From Anoplopoma fimbria (taxonomy: Eukaryota; Chordata; Actinopteri; Perciformes; Anoplopomatidae), in NCBI RefSeq assembly GCF_027596085.1, contig NC_072453.1:7187448-7251447 (forward strand): a stretch of DNA of 64,000 nucleotides, given 5' to 3'. Positions 1 through 13,850 of this stretch are shown here, one piece after another. How positions within the stretch are numbered: position 1 is the stretch's first letter; each line of letters begins with the position of its first letter. The notes beneath the pieces were generated by a model, which searched no databases, was not told where the DNA came from, and worked only from the letters and a program-made list of their open reading frames with translations. The position numbers and the translations under genes were made by a program.

Positions 1-3000
1 CCTCTCCAGCATCCCTGTGTGTACGGAGACCGACATACAGTATACAAAGCATACAATGTAATCAAGGTAAGGCATACCCTATGACATTGCACATTCAATT
101 TTCTATACTAATATTTTACACTTTTGCTGAAAAACTCATTCACACACACATTATAAATAGTCCATGTATGCTTTTCCCATTTTATGTATTCACATATACC
201 ACTGAGACAGGCTGAAATGAAAAACCCAGGTGCCCTTACGCTCTCTTGAAAGCAGACAAAATATCTGTTTGCGCCTCCTGCTGCGCAGCTGTAACATGAG
301 AAGTTGCAGAGGGTGCACATTAGGGCTGGATCAGATCAAAACATCAGCATGTCTGGAATCTGTGAACAACTTTGGAAGGCCAGATTTTGTTTTCACTCAC
401 CGTCAACAGTGATCTCGAAGGTGGAGCTGTCACACTTGTCTTTTACCGTTACCTCGCACCTGTAGCCCCCAGTATCTCCAGGTTTTGCTTTGATGATCTT
501 CATTTCATAAGTATAGATCTGGGGGGGGGGCGGGGAGGTATTGCTTAATTACTTCTTACTGTCTTAGTTATTTCTGAAGTAAGAGAATCAGATTCTCTGT
601 CTAACACAAACCTTAGTATTTCTGTCATAAGTTTCTTTGAACTGCATATGTTTTCCAGCCTTGCTGCCGAGGTCCAGCCACTTTCCTTTCAGCCACTTCA
701 TGGTGGGTTTTCTTGACAGGTTGGTCGAATCAACCCTGGCTATGATAGTGAGATCCATTCCTGCCATTCAAAAAGAGCAAATAATTCATATGACATTGTG
801 TAATAAGTGCACTCTGAATGGAATGCTACGGTTTTCTGATCCAACAGCTCCCAGCCCCTGAGGAGCGGGCCTGTGCATTACATGCCGTATTATATCCATT
901 CCTGTGTCTAACCTGCAACAACAGATAGACTTTCTGGTGGCTTCTCGATGAACAGCCCAGTGAGCTCAGTCGACGAGGGCTCTGAAATAGAGGAGAAAGA
1001 CATTAGTTCACTTACTTAGCCCTTTAGTGTTAATGGCATTGCCCTCAGTGTGCAACAAACAAAGTGCAAATGACACAGTGAAAATGTTTGGACATTTTTA
1101 CGAACAATTATGACATAATCAGAATCAAAACTGCGCACATATAGCATATATACACAAGATAACAGAACAAACCCTAAATAATAAAGACAGAGGGGAAGTG
1201 TGACAAGTAAACCGTTTCTGAGATGTTATCCACTGCTGCCCCCTCCCTCTGGAGCTCGTTTCCCCAGTACTTCAGACATTCTCCTTCTCTCGCCACTTTC
1301 AAAACTGCACTCAAAGCTCACCTTTTTCAATCTGCTTTAAACATGTGATGCTAGTTATGTATGTTTTTGTTTTGTTTTTTACTGTTATAATGTCATCGGT
1401 CTACTTTGTTTATTTTGTTAATGGTTTTATTGCTTTTTATCATATAAAGTGCCTTTGATTACTATACCAATAAAGCGCTATACCAATACAATCTATTATT
1501 ATTATTATTATTATTATTGTTCCCAAATATTCAATCAAATCACAAACTAGCATTTAATTAAAGCTATATCAAATATATCAAAACCTGTTGTATCTTTGCA
1601 CTGGTAGGCTTATCTTCCTATTGATTTTCTTGCTTATCACAAATGTTACTACTTCCTACAGTTTTGCACTTGATTTTAAGCACAATTTACATTGTTGTGG
1701 CTTTTCTTTACAAATTACATTAGAAATATGTAAAGTAAATGTTCTGTGATACTGTGTTGTGCTTTTGCATACAAGTAAATGGCAAATTACTTTATAATAA
1801 TTTACTTTGCAGTACTTAAGGGACACTGCCTGTATAGCAGCAGTTTTTGTCCTCCCCAGTCATAACAGATTAAAGTCTACACTTTTTTTCAACTTTGTAA
1901 CAAGTTTACATGCTATCCTGTATGTAGCAAAACGAATTACAGCAAACGAGCCTTTGATCATATGATGCTTCAGAACACAAATTCATCCGACCAGTAATAG
2001 ACTTCAAGTCCACAGTTCAAAACACATACAAGGGCAAGAGCTCATAGTGGATGTATTTCATGTATTCAGGCAATCAAAAGTTGCAGTGACACATAATCGC
2101 TTCAGCAAAGTATCATAACCAATTAGAAGGTCCAGAATGTGTTAATGGACTCTTAACTGTGCTAAGTATAAATCTTCTAGCAAGATCAAGTGCACCTGTT
2201 GGGCTCCATACATCAGCACTTACTACCCATATCAAAGACTAAGCATTCAAGGTGAAGATCAGTCTATAATGCATACGTCATTAACATTGTTATCTAATTG
2301 AAGTCATACTATACAGTGCAAAAGTTTATTTTGCATAGTTTTTAGATACTCTCTGTTCATACTTTACTCGAACAAATCCAATCAGTTGACATCTTCATTT
2401 GCCGTGATATTTGACTAATACATAACAACACATAGAATGCATACAACTGCATTTCATAACACACATTTACATGCAGTAGATGGTTACATTCCCGCACTTC
2501 CTCTAGCACACCCTTACCCTCCTCTGCAGGGTTTGCTTCGGCTGGGAAAACAAACATTGCTATTTACCATATGGAAGTATAACAATTTGCAGTTATACTG
2601 TACCATAAGTCTATGTAAACTCTTGAGGCAAGTGAACAGCAATTACAGAATGATCATCCTGTAGAATTACTACATTAATACACCACACAGTGAAATACAA
2701 ACCAAAACAAAATCAAGATTGTGACTGTTAAAAATCATAACATAAAGTAATCAAATGTGTTGATTACTGCGCTTTTAATCACCAAACTTGTAATTAATTG
2801 AAATCACCATGATTACTTCTTTTGGACTGATATTGCATTAACTGCTTGTCACTAAGACGGCAATTACTTTACCCCATACAGAGCATGTGCACCCCACACT
2901 GCCTTAATAAACCGCTGAAGTGTTAAGACACTTTGTTGATTATTGTTCTTTATTATTTAGGGCATCGACCTGTCATGAATTTAATACTTTGTATCTAATT

Positions 3001-6000
3001 TTGTCGCATTTCCCTGTCTAGATACTCTAAGACCAATACAGCTCCAGGGAAATTGTACACTTATGCTCTAATAACATTGAAAACATTTCCAATACTGGTG
3101 CCAGAACTGCCCGAGAACAGTTGCAGCTTTCCAAGGTATGATAATCTCCAGTCAGCCTTGGTATGATAAGAACTTCCCACAAAGAAAATTCTAGTAGACA
3201 AACTGTCTGCAATCTCACGGTGGTGCAATTCCCACTCTGGACTCCATACATGTGGTATGAAGCAGAAATGTCCTCCAACACTATGTTAATATGATGCTTT
3301 GTCAATCATATCCCAAGGGTAACTCAGCATGATTCCATTAAACTAAGGTGAATTGCAGGTTAGTCTTTGTATAAGCCTGTTCCCATGGCTAAAATTAGAT
3401 ATGGATGTCCTTGCATCTAGACTGGGGCTGAGTTCTGATCAAAGAAAAGTCTCCTCAAGTTTCCCTCTGAACTTTTCTCAGCTGCTGCCTTTGAATTAAG
3501 CCTAGTGTGCATGCTAGCCATGCTACCGACTCGCTAAAATGTTGAATTAAATTTCCTCACCATGTAAAATTAGCATTTTGCCAAACCTAGCTTGCCCAAG
3601 AGAAACAGATGTGCTCCCAATGTGGAAGGCACATGGCTGATAGAGAAAACCACAAGGTGTTTCTATTGTGCAGAGTTTCCACTTGCTGAGTCCTTTTACT
3701 CATTTGTTTCATGCTCCAGCTTTCCTCTAATCATGCGTTGCCAAAGTGCTTGTCTTTTCTCTCCACTATATGTGTCGCAGCTTATGCTGAGCTCTGTCTG
3801 GAACATCTGCAGAACAGTATTGCTTTCTTCCCTCTGGGCAACCAATGCTTCTGTACTGCAGGAGCAGCTTACAGAGTCCAACATGCAGTGAAGGACATAC
3901 ATGAAAGGCGTACAATGAGATATGCACTCATAAATGCTAAGAAGAGATGAAGCTTCCCAGAAGCATCACAGGTTTCTTTCCACAAGTAATTTATGGATGT
4001 GGCATAACTTAACTTAGCATTTGGTTGCCTCTGCCTGGCAACTTGAACTCTCATCGCTCAGCAGGTCATAATTTAGGGTGAGTTTCAGGTCTCCAGCCAA
4101 CCTCCCAGAGATAGCAGTGTGGTTGTGAGGACATAGACCAGCCACACCACCTTTGGAAGAGTCTTTGGCTATACCCACCTCTCCTCTGCATACCATGCAG
4201 AGCCATGAATGCAACAAACCTCAGCTTAACATGTGATGATATGCACTGCACACAAGATCATTGACTTGTGTCCCAATGGGGAAAATATTTTTAATGTCAG
4301 TGATTCCCCTCAGGCCCAACAGATACAGGTCATTTCACATACTTTTTAAAGGGCACCACAAGGAATTAGCTGCCTTCATCTCCCTGGTGTCTTGGCACAT
4401 CCATAACCCATTCTAACCACCCCTAATCAGTCCAGACAGACGTCCAACACATCGCTCTGGGAGCTGTGCTCTTGAAAGACTGTGGCAGAGAGGGACAACT
4501 TCGTAACATGAATAAAAGCTCTTGAATTTCACCTGTAAAACCTGAGTTGCATGAACATTTTTAGACGGCTGACTTCTGAATAACACTGATTAGCTGTGAT
4601 GCATAGCTGTGTGACAACCATGGTTTAGTCTTGGGCCATCAGATAGAGGATAAAACATGACCCAGTATGTGTTTTCCTATTGCAGTTTAAAGGCAACGAT
4701 GTGCTGACTATATATCTTGGATGACCTCACTGCTTTAGCTCTCTTTGCTATTTCCTAGTGTCATCTAATCAAATGACACTTGGTATGTTAACAGCCACAG
4801 CTGCCATTGTTCCACAGTAAATGTTCCCCATAAACCACAGCTGTGTTTTCATTCTCATTGTTTAAATTGCCAGAGGGACAGAGACAAAAGAGAACTGGTA
4901 TCATAGCTTGCAGATGGAATGGGATGTGCAGCACTCTTCACATTGGGAAACAATTCTGAATTGCTAAAATGACATTAACAGCATCATTTGTCAGTGAGGT
5001 TTGCCAGTGTTGAATGAGACAAGAATAACATCACGCACTAAACTGCAGATGAGACCACATTAGTCTACTTTGACACAGCCGAGGATATGGTGAGTTGTAG
5101 GCCTGAGGTGTGGCTTATTCTGAGGCTAACTAGTGCAGAGCTACAAGAAGCTGCAAAATCTGAGGGGGTTTTAGCAGGGATTTGTATGGGATCTGTAAGA
5201 TATGAGGGCTGAAGCAAGCGGAGCCACCCTGCATACTTATATTACATTAAGGATCTCGCTAGCAGCTCTGTGACGAACCACTGCAGAGAGACTTTTTCTT
5301 TCTTTTTTTTTTTAAACAAAATAACTTGTCGTTGTCTCTGGTAACAGTGAGTCAACAATTAGAAGAAAATGTAAAAGTTCTCTACAGAGCAAAGTAAGAA
5401 CTGTGTTTTCACAGAAGCCAAAGAAGGCTTGAATACAACTATGGAAACCCAGTATTTACATTTTTTTGTAAAAAGCCATTTTAACAGTTTTTCATGCTGT
5501 AATTTCAGTCCAAATTGAAGTAGTCAAAAATATTTCAAATAATAAGAGTTCCACTTAACACTTCATATATTATGTGACATCTTGACTAGCACATAATACA
5601 AACATTATAAATAAACATAAAACACTCAAACCATACTTTTGGAGGGGCAAAAGTAAATAATTAACAGACATGTCACTAGAAACGTTGCTCTTTCCTTACC
5701 ATCGCCATCAGCTTCTGAATCTGCTGCAGACAAGGAAGCAAACTGAACTGAAAAAAGCAGCTAGGAAGCAAATGCTTGTTGCTGCACAACAGATGACGTA
5801 CAGTGGCAACGGAGACCAATAGACAAAAAACAGAACCACCATACACCTCACATTTAATAAGAAGTTGACTAATTCTCCTTTGACACATTAAGTGTTTATA
5901 CATGCAATAATACAAATATACGATTATAAATATAACACATAGAAGTGTATACACTTACAACAGAAACACCCAGAAACCAGATCTTAAAACACAATATATT

Positions 6001-9000
6001 ATTTTATACTGTACCTAGAAATACAACAATACATTACATAAATCACCATGTTACAAATAGTTTAAAACCAATCCAAGGTTAAGTTCACACACAGCATATA
6101 CTATGAAGTATATGTATATCAGTCCAGTGATGAAAAAACCCATAAGGCATTCAACATGACCTGTTATTTTATGTATGTCATTGCAGCATATCAGTCATTG
6201 ACGAGCATATTTGTAATTTTTTTCATTTAAATAAAAGATATTCAGTTTACAGTCAAAACTCATGTTTTTGGCGGTGTTCAGGAACACATAACAAAATGTT
6301 ATGCAGGTCACCTGAGTCAAATGTGAAAAATCTTTGAAAATAAAATGTACAAGTACAACAGTCATGCAGATAGTGACATTTTCACACTGAGTGGCACATG
6401 TATACACTTATATGTGAATACATTGGATGGATTATATAGACGGACATATTGAACTAGAACATTCAAAATACAGGCTTATTTCTTACCTCCATCTGTAGGG
6501 GGTGCATCTAAAGAAAATGAAGGGTTATAAGAATTACTAACTATATCTATGTCTAAAAAGTATATTTCTCCCTGACACTAAGAGGTGCCTACCATCTTTA
6601 TCTGGCTGTGGTTCAGCTGGGCAAATAAAAATCATTGTTAAGGGATTGGAAACGGGAGGATCTTCCGGATAAACTCAACCAGAACATGTAAACAGACAAC
6701 TTATAGATATGTGATCACACTTCACATGTCCGCACTGAAACGTAACCTAAAGGACATTGTGAGTGTTCACAGATGTGGAAACTGCATCACGTTTTTCAGT
6801 TAGTCAGTGTATAAGAAAATCCACACAGATTGCACAACAACAACTGAAAAAAAAAAATAATTCCCACTCAAAATACACCACAAAGGAAACAAAAACATTA
6901 ATTCACATTAGGCGGGTCATCAACATAAGGAAACAAAACAAAAACAAATGGATTGACAAGATGCTATGATACACTGTTGCTATGATACAGGCTACATTCA
7001 TGATACAGGCTACATTCAGTGCATGGCATCACATTAAATTGTTACAATAAACTAAGGAAATAAAATCTGTTGCCACACAGTCGAGATGTAGTTTCACATG
7101 TGACGCATGCTGCGGGCTCGCTAAGAAACGCAAACACGCTGAATCAAAGTGGCATAATAATTGCATTATCCCCCTTCAGCGGCTTCATGTTGTCTCAAGT
7201 GATGTGATTGACTTATAGGCCTATCGTCTTGACTCAGTAATTGTTCTACTTATTATCTATGGCAAAACCACTTGTTCTGTACTCTTCAGATAATTACCCT
7301 GACTGATTAGCTCAAATGCACAACACTCAACTCAAACCCACTCCATGTCACATTATAACACCGTGTGAATGCACTGAATCACTCAAAGTCACGAAATAGG
7401 GGGAGAAAAGAAAAAGACAATCATCATCCCTCACCCTCTTCAGCTGGCTCCTCTGGGGCTAAAATTAACGGATTTTTGTTAGACATTAACTGAAAAGTAA
7501 TACGTGGTAGCCCGCTTGGGAAACAAATCTATGTTTATACACTCCAACAGCTGAGCAAATAGATTGTATGTGTAGCACATAAAATCCAGATCGGTATCAC
7601 ATGACCTCACTCAAATATGACTTGTGAGGATCAAAGCATTTCGCTCAGTGTGCCGTCTGTGCTCTTACATCATTTGAAATGAGTTAACTGCTTCAGAAAC
7701 CTGATAATCTACAGTACAACAGATTCTCAGTGAATATGCCTGAAGGTAAAAATATAGAAACATATGCACATATGAAACACGTATTAAATTCATTGTTCAA
7801 TGAAGAATGGTGCATGCTGATTACACACCCTCAGAGTGAGAGCCTGCGTTTGCTCAACACGGACAGTTGACATGATATGTGAGCAAAAGTGTAAATGTGA
7901 GAGCCATAATCAAGTCTCTATGTGATGACCCACAAAAGGTCACTAGGAAAATGTTGTGAAGCAGCTGACTTACCCTGCCCCTCCTTCGGTGTATCTGAGA
8001 ATTAGAAACAGAATAAGGAGACGATTAGAAACTGTATTTGTACACATATTAACAACTTATCTGTTTAACGTTATTTGGCTTGTCCTTTTGATCTTAAATA
8101 CTTTTGATTATGGCATTATATGAAATACTGTTATTTCCTATATGTTTAGAGTACATCTGAAGCTGGTAATCTTGGTCCATAAATCTAAATTAGGCCGACA
8201 ACCAACCAGTTAAGAGGAAACATTCTGTGAGACGGCAACCTTTAAAATTCTATTAAGCCGCACAGCCTCTGGCTCAAATCTTTTAAACAGAAATCTTGAC
8301 CTAGATGTCAGTAATTCAAGGACTATTTCATCAACCACTTATTTTAAAAATTGCTCTGTACCATCTTCACCTATTGGCGAAACATGTTTTTTTGCTCACA
8401 TTGGAGCTATAGAGGATGACAAACAGTCAGTTTGATTTGAGTGCAGACAGCTGTGGCTGTGATTGTTGAGGCCTAAATCTGGTAAAAGGAAATTCTCAAC
8501 TGAAATAGATGCGTATAATATACCCAACTCCTCACGTATCTCCCTTGGGGCATCTGCAGTAGCAGCTAAAGGCCAGGGACGGTGTCCTATGACTCCCTGA
8601 AGTCTTGCCACGTTCTTTCAAATTGAAGACTGCTTCCTTGAATAGTCAACCCACTTGACCCTGCTTGCTTTACTGGTCACTTCAGGTTTGTCTTGAATTA
8701 CTTGCTAAAATAGCTGTTATGAAGTTACAATGTATTCACTCTGCTGTAAGCTAAAGTTAGAGAAGTTGTTAACGTATTCTTTATCCTTTCTCATACAGTA
8801 GTGTGGTAAGTCTGCGGCAACCTGGGGCCTCATGCAAACAGCTGATATCTTATTAGTATGTGTTTAATGCTATAGATTTGTGTACGACTATGTTTAGCCC
8901 ATGTGGCTTCTTACAGAACAGAAGTCTCTGAACTCTTAAGTAACAAAACAGTATAGGCTTCCTACTTAGTCTGTACAAAAAAGAAAGACTTTGGTGTAAA

Positions 9001-12000
9001 TACTTCACACTTCCCGTGAGAAGTTTTAACACCTACATCGAGTGTAAATCTGCATTAGCATCTGCTAAGTCAGTCCACTTGGGGTGAGAATCTTGATCAT
9101 CTCCAACAAGTTTGTGATCTGGCGCGGTAATTTACTTGCACAGCTGTTTCTCACAGTTCAAATGTCCCCCTCAGAGACGGTCCATGGTTTCATTTTGTTT
9201 ATGTATGTAAACAAGCTCTTTGTAGTATTCTATGCTGTATTCATCTGTCACAAGCACAAGCATGTGTTATGCATATGTTTTATGATGTTTGCAGCTCCTA
9301 TATCTTAACTGTATTCTGGAGGTCAGTTTAGGTACTACAGGTGTTCACCTCACTGTATGTTTACCTCTCGGTCTTTATCACTGACAGCTTGATTTAGAGA
9401 GTGTGTAATGACCGAGACATAAAAAAAAAGTATGGGGCAGTCTGACCTTATAACACCTTCTGAAGATGTCTGGGTGTCTTAAGGCAAACTTCCAAGTCTA
9501 TGAAGATATCTCAGCAGCACATCATTTAATAGTTATATAAGAAACAGTTTGTAGAGTGTGTTTTTAATCACTTTGGAGTCTGTAAATGTATAACATTTTA
9601 CGGACCAAGTGTTTGGTCTGTAAAATTGTATACATTGCATGGCATGGTATTTTAAGGCATTTAAATGAAGGTGTTAATAGATGTGAGCTACTGGTTGAAA
9701 ACTGGTATTTTGTATCTTTCAACCTCCCATCACTAATGATCTTTGATATGGCAATGACAGCAGATAGGTACAAGCATCTAATCTTGTGTTCAATTTTTCA
9801 CGATGGGTTATTCTGTTTATATATTGGATTTCAGATTGTGCCTTTATCCGTGGTTCATTGTCCAAGAGAGACTTCATGATTTAATAATTTCATGTCGTGG
9901 TTTTCGTATCCTCGGAAAGATAAATAACATTGGGACATGGATAGATAAACTTCTCAGAACTGTTCTCGTTCAACTTGCCCTCATAGTGTTGTATCAGGTC
10001 ACGAAAGGAAAAAGGAATTGCGACCATGAATCATACCATAGCTTCCAACCACTGACGAGAGAACTGTCATGTGCTTGATTGAATACATTGGAACAACATC
10101 ACATTCAGGAGAAGGCGCCAGGTCTGATGACCATGAGGGAACTTTTTGGATGGAATTGATAGATTTGACATTTAATGATTTATCTTACATGGGATTGCAA
10201 GGGGGTTACAACAAGATCTGATATGCTCGGGTCTGTGAAACTCTAGGAACTACAGAAAAACAGAGTGGAAAAGGTCATGGGTTGTTGACGAGTATTTTTA
10301 GCTGTTAGCTGAGGGCGGGATCTGGCTGCTAAGTGAAGCAGCACAGAAAACCTTTCAACTCATCTGGCCTGTAAATACAGTCATAATTCATAGAGTGGGA
10401 AAATAATTGATGTTAGACTGTAAATTAAGGGTGAAAGTGTTGCCAATTTCATGGGATTGTAAGACACATATAGTTGTTCAGCTGTTTAAATCCCATTGGC
10501 TGGTTATCCGACCCCCAGTTGGGCTTGGAATGACGGAGCGGTGGGAGGTACTGACATACAGTAAGGAAAGTGGGATCGTGTCCACATTACACGGATTAAC
10601 TCTGTGGCTGTATATGGTAAATAAAAGTAGTGCCTGGTAATGTTTCTGGGATAAAAATAAAAAGGGCCTAGCTCAGATCTGCAAAACGTTTAGCGCGTGG
10701 ACAGATACATAAAAATAAATAAAAGATAATTCTGCAGCACAAATTGGGAACAATGCGCTAACACGTCCAGCAAAGCCCATTAAGTTCACTTATGCAGCAT
10801 AGGTGGTGTAGAAGTTGGATGAAGGGTTTTGGGCTCTACACACTTTTCACGATCATTGCCTGTAAAACTCAGCTCCTCTAACAAACTCCTCTGCTTTGTC
10901 ATTCACTTATCTGTCTGCCACTTTAGAGCCACACAGGATTCAAAGTGGAGGACAGGCACACATAACACAAATTTCCACTGTGAATATTGTGACACAAATG
11001 ATATAGTATTAGCTTCTCTAAAGTACATGAAGTTAGTCAGCGATATTAGCTGCCATGAAACATAAGCTGTTTATACATAGTACACATATAGCTGCAGGCA
11101 GCAGCGTTACCTGCTGTACCTGCTCTAGTTACTGTTTGTGGAAGCTATGATGGGGCTCTCTCTGGGCTGATGTCAGTACTGATGATGTCATAGCAGCTGG
11201 TTGTAATATAATTTATGGCCTTTAAAATGTTCTTCATGGACAGATAACAACAAGGAGGCAAAGAGGCAGATCGTTTGTCTTTATGAGATGCCTAATCTGT
11301 TTAGCTGCTGTTATTTAAATGCCACGTGAATCTTTAGCAGCAAGAGACAAATAAACGTTGTATTTGAATTATATATAAACACTTATATATTTGCAGATCA
11401 TATCTTCAAGTATTTGGTCTGTTTAGGTTAATTGCCATTGAGATATCAAAATTTAAACTTTATTTTTTAAATTTAATTTTAAATTTATGCATTTGATTCA
11501 GTCTATTGTAGTTTTTGTTATGCTGTTTACAAATATAATTTCTGCTCTCAGATGATGGCGAGTTGTGTGAAACTGTCTGCAAAATTAAATTGAACCCGTT
11601 ACAGTAAGCGATAAGGTCATCTGATATGTTTTGTTTTCATCAGTTGGGCTGCAAAACACCATCCTAACCCAAACCCTAACCTGGGTCATATGGGGGTAAC
11701 TTGGGCATATTATGCCCCTTAAGCAATTTTTTGCCATTATGTTAGACTGAATGTGAAACTAATCAACTTTCATCTGTTTTTATCTTACCCCTTAAAAGCA
11801 GGCATCATGCTCTTCCCCAGATGCATCTAATCTCCTCTTCAAAATCAATTATACATCTTTTTTGCATTAAATTATTTTATTCTTTTTTATCACACACTAT
11901 ACATAAACATAGTATAATGAATTGATCTTTGACATATACCACGGTACATTATTTTTTACCAAGAAATCTGACATTATAAATAATCCATCAATTTCTGCAA

Positions 12001-12165
12001 CATCCTCAGATATATTGGCAGTATATAACTATTAAAAGCAAATAATCTCCAGGCAACCCCAAACCAATCATCAACATTATGACTGCAACTATGTCTCCAA
12101 ACTTATTTAAATTAATTATGATTCACAAAAAGTATCTGCATACCTGCAGGGACTGGCTCAGGCAT
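1..12165 (-). CDS. mybpc2: Skeletal myosin-binding protein C, N-terminal part (fast type favoured)
   Basis: Thick-filament accessory protein of the sarcomere A band; it binds myosin and actin and tunes contraction. Coding exons in gene order: 12165-12144 (ATG, MPEPVPA), 7994-7974, 7458-7435, 6616-6593, 6507-6487, 981-913, 760-612, 518-401, and a doubtful 14-1 at the edge. Every border has AG/GT and the phases agree throughout (phase 1, except phase 0 after 612), giving 154 codons. Residues 1 to about 47 form a Pro/Ala/Glu linker built from 21-24 base exons. From about residue 52 comes the C1 immunoglobulin domain, with the family signature [19 protein letters not shown] and the cysteine strand [16 protein letters not shown]. 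The remaining Ig/Fn3 domains lie beyond the left edge. Paralogue choice: LGSK, FKE and CDS resemble MYBPC2, while AGKH and the EMKIIKAK strand resemble MYBPC1. The neighbours plekha4 and ppfia3 argue for mybpc2. Family is sure, paralogue about 65%. Confidence 0.88.
982..6486. other. Large intron of the myosin-binding protein C gene
   Basis: This 5.5 kb interval separates the last Pro/Ala cassette exon from the exon that opens the C1 domain. It holds a truncated LINE tail (1235-1519) and otherwise AT-rich unique-looking DNA. I saw no further phase-compatible exon. Short open frames here lack splice context or protein character. Confidence 0.7.
1235..1519 (+). mobile_element. 5'-truncated L2/Rex-type LINE, 3' end only
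   Basis: Positions 1235-1348 read in one plus frame as the typical last residues of a non-LTR retrotransposon polyprotein: [13 protein letters not shown], then [16 protein letters not shown], then a stop. An AT-rich 3' region follows, with the phrase AATAAAGCGCTATACCAATAC, ending in an ATT microsatellite (1493-1519). That tail structure is usual for L2-like elements. No reverse transcriptase core remains, so the copy is dead. The clade is a guess from memory. Confidence 0.7.
6966..7019. repeat. Short tandem duplication in an intron
   Basis: The phrase ATGATACAGGCTACATTC occurs twice in direct succession, with a third partial copy just before. It lies in the intron between two cassette exons of the myosin-binding protein C gene. 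No function is suggested. Confidence 0.6.
7995..12143. other. First intron of the myosin-binding protein C gene
   Basis: About 4.1 kb between the start-codon exon and the first cassette exon. Mostly AT-rich with no recognisable repeat family. I found no extra cassette exon, but 20-base exons are easy to miss by eye. Confidence 0.6.
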
Positions 12166-12221
12166 GGTTATTCCTGTGTCTCCTCTTTGCTCCTGGTATT
12201 CTGAGAGCTTGTGGTGCTTAT

Positions 12222-12236
12222 TCCCTTTTATTTCTC
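12222..12236 (-). promoter_or_regulatory. TATA-like box of the myosin-binding protein C gene
   Basis: On the minus strand an AAATAAAAGGG stretch lies about 60 bases upstream of the MPEP start codon at 12165, after a GA-rich run (12236-12262). This fits a TATA-driven muscle promoter with a short leader starting near 12195. Position is the only support; no transcript data are visible. Confidence 0.35.
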
Positions 12237-13508
12237 CCCTCCCTCTCTTTCTCTCTCTCTGTTATTCAAAGCTCCTCTGGCACTCAAGTCGCCCACACCC
12301 TCCAGTGAGCGAGGAGTGCAGGAGAGACTGACGACACCCCTAAGGAGTTCAAAAAGGGAAGCACTCCCAGAGAGAGCGTGATATGGTGGAGAGACAAAAT
12401 GGTGAGGTGGTGTCGAAAGAGGTCTTGCACATTTTGTGATTAGATTAATGGACTGACTAAACCTGTTGAGCTCTAATGTTTGCTGCGGAAATATAGAACA
12501 CACTGAGATGACCAACAAGTGACTCAATTTTGACACTTTATCCAGCGCCTTCTGGTGTGACACTAATGTTTTGATCCTTAAGAGCAGGATTTGCAGGTAG
12601 TTTTGTGGTTTCTAATAGTATACTTGACTAGATACTACTACTAGATGTGCTGCATTGGCTGTAGAAGTGAATCCAAGAAACGGTAGACGCATTTGATATG
12701 ACTGTCTGTTATTGATGCCTGACACACCTGACACGGCCTTTTCTGATCAAACATGGGGCAGACTATACTACATTGCATATTATTTGCATCCATTCATTTA
12801 TTAATAAATCGGCTGAAGTAATGGCCCAAATTACACCACATTGTATGTTTTTAAAGCACATCTAAACGCTGCGGAAGCCCTTAGAGGCAAGTGAGTAAAT
12901 AAAAATAATATGGTTTCCATTTTATCAGTTTGTACTAAATTCATTTATTTCCTGTGTTCATGACTTAAAAAGGGAAAAAAGTTTTTTGTCAGGATGAAAA
13001 TCTGTCATCTGTGAAAAAGGTGGGAATTTTTTTTTTTCCCAGGTGAAAAAATGGTTTTGCCAGGAAAATAATTTCTAAAACTGTGTACTCAATGACACAG
13101 CAACAGGTTAAACAAGTCAATTTTACAATGCGATACGATGACATTAACAAACAAACTGAAGCCCAATCCTAGTCGCTGTGTGAGGCGCTGCATAAACGTT
13201 GAGCTGGTCTCAACTTTTTTCAGCTCTCTGATGATGCAGTGAAGCGTCAATCAAATCAGATGTTTTTATTTCACCCTGTTCCGTTCCATCTTCCAATTGC
13301 TACTTAACAACATAATCACCACTCAACTACAATGTAGCTGGCCATGCATTGCCGTTTTGTTGCTTTTGTTTCTAAAAATGTGGACATAGCATTACTTGCA
13401 ATTGTAATACAATCCTCATTTTGGTCACAAGAGGCTGAAGTGCAACACAACCCTATGTTCTAAATGAAAGCATTTTTTTTCTCACTTGCCTCTCGGGCTC
13501 TAAGGCTA

Positions 13509-13612
13509 GCTGTTTCCAGTCTTAATGCTAAGCTAAGCGACTGCTGGCTTACATATTTAGCATTCATACATGAGTGTGGTATAAATCTTCACATATCCGC
13601 GAGAAAGAAAAT
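13509..13612 (+). repeat. Fragment of a common teleost dispersed repeat
   Basis: The segment carries TGTTTCCAGTCTTAATGCTA, AGCTAAGCGACTGCTGGC and a GAGTGTGGTATAAATCTTC-like block. The same words in the same order occur near 57140-57215 and again at 63927-64000 in this window, so it is a dispersed repeat. I recall this family from many fish genomes; its class is uncertain. Confidence 0.65.
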
Positions 13613-13617
13613 ACATA

Positions 13618-13850
13618 CAGTACCAGTCAAAAGTTTGGACACACCTTCTCATTCAACTACTTTGAAGAATCTAAAATATAAAACATATTCTGGTTTGTTG
13701 AGCATTTGTTTGTTTACCACATAATTCCATATGTGTTCCTTCATAGTTTGGATGTCTTCAATATTAATCTACAATGTAGAAAAAAATAAAAATAAAAATA
13801 AAGAAAAACCATTGAATGAGAAGGTGTGTCCAAACTTTTGACTGGTACTG
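13618..13850. mobile_element. Tc1-like miniature inverted-repeat element (MITE)
   Basis: Two near-perfect terminal inverted repeats of about 38 bases face each other: 13618-13655 starts CAGTACCAGTCAAAAGTTTG and 13813-13850 ends CAAACTTTTGACTGGTACTG. The element is flanked by TA on both sides (13616-13617 and 13851-13852), the Tc1/mariner target duplication. The 233-base length leaves no room for a transposase, so it is a non-autonomous deletion derivative. I recall the terminal sequence as widespread in fishes and lampreys. Confidence 0.93.

Noticed and set aside
11655..11700. AACCCAAACCCTAACC, telomere-like
   Set aside because: Only one or two imperfect units; not an interstitial telomere array.
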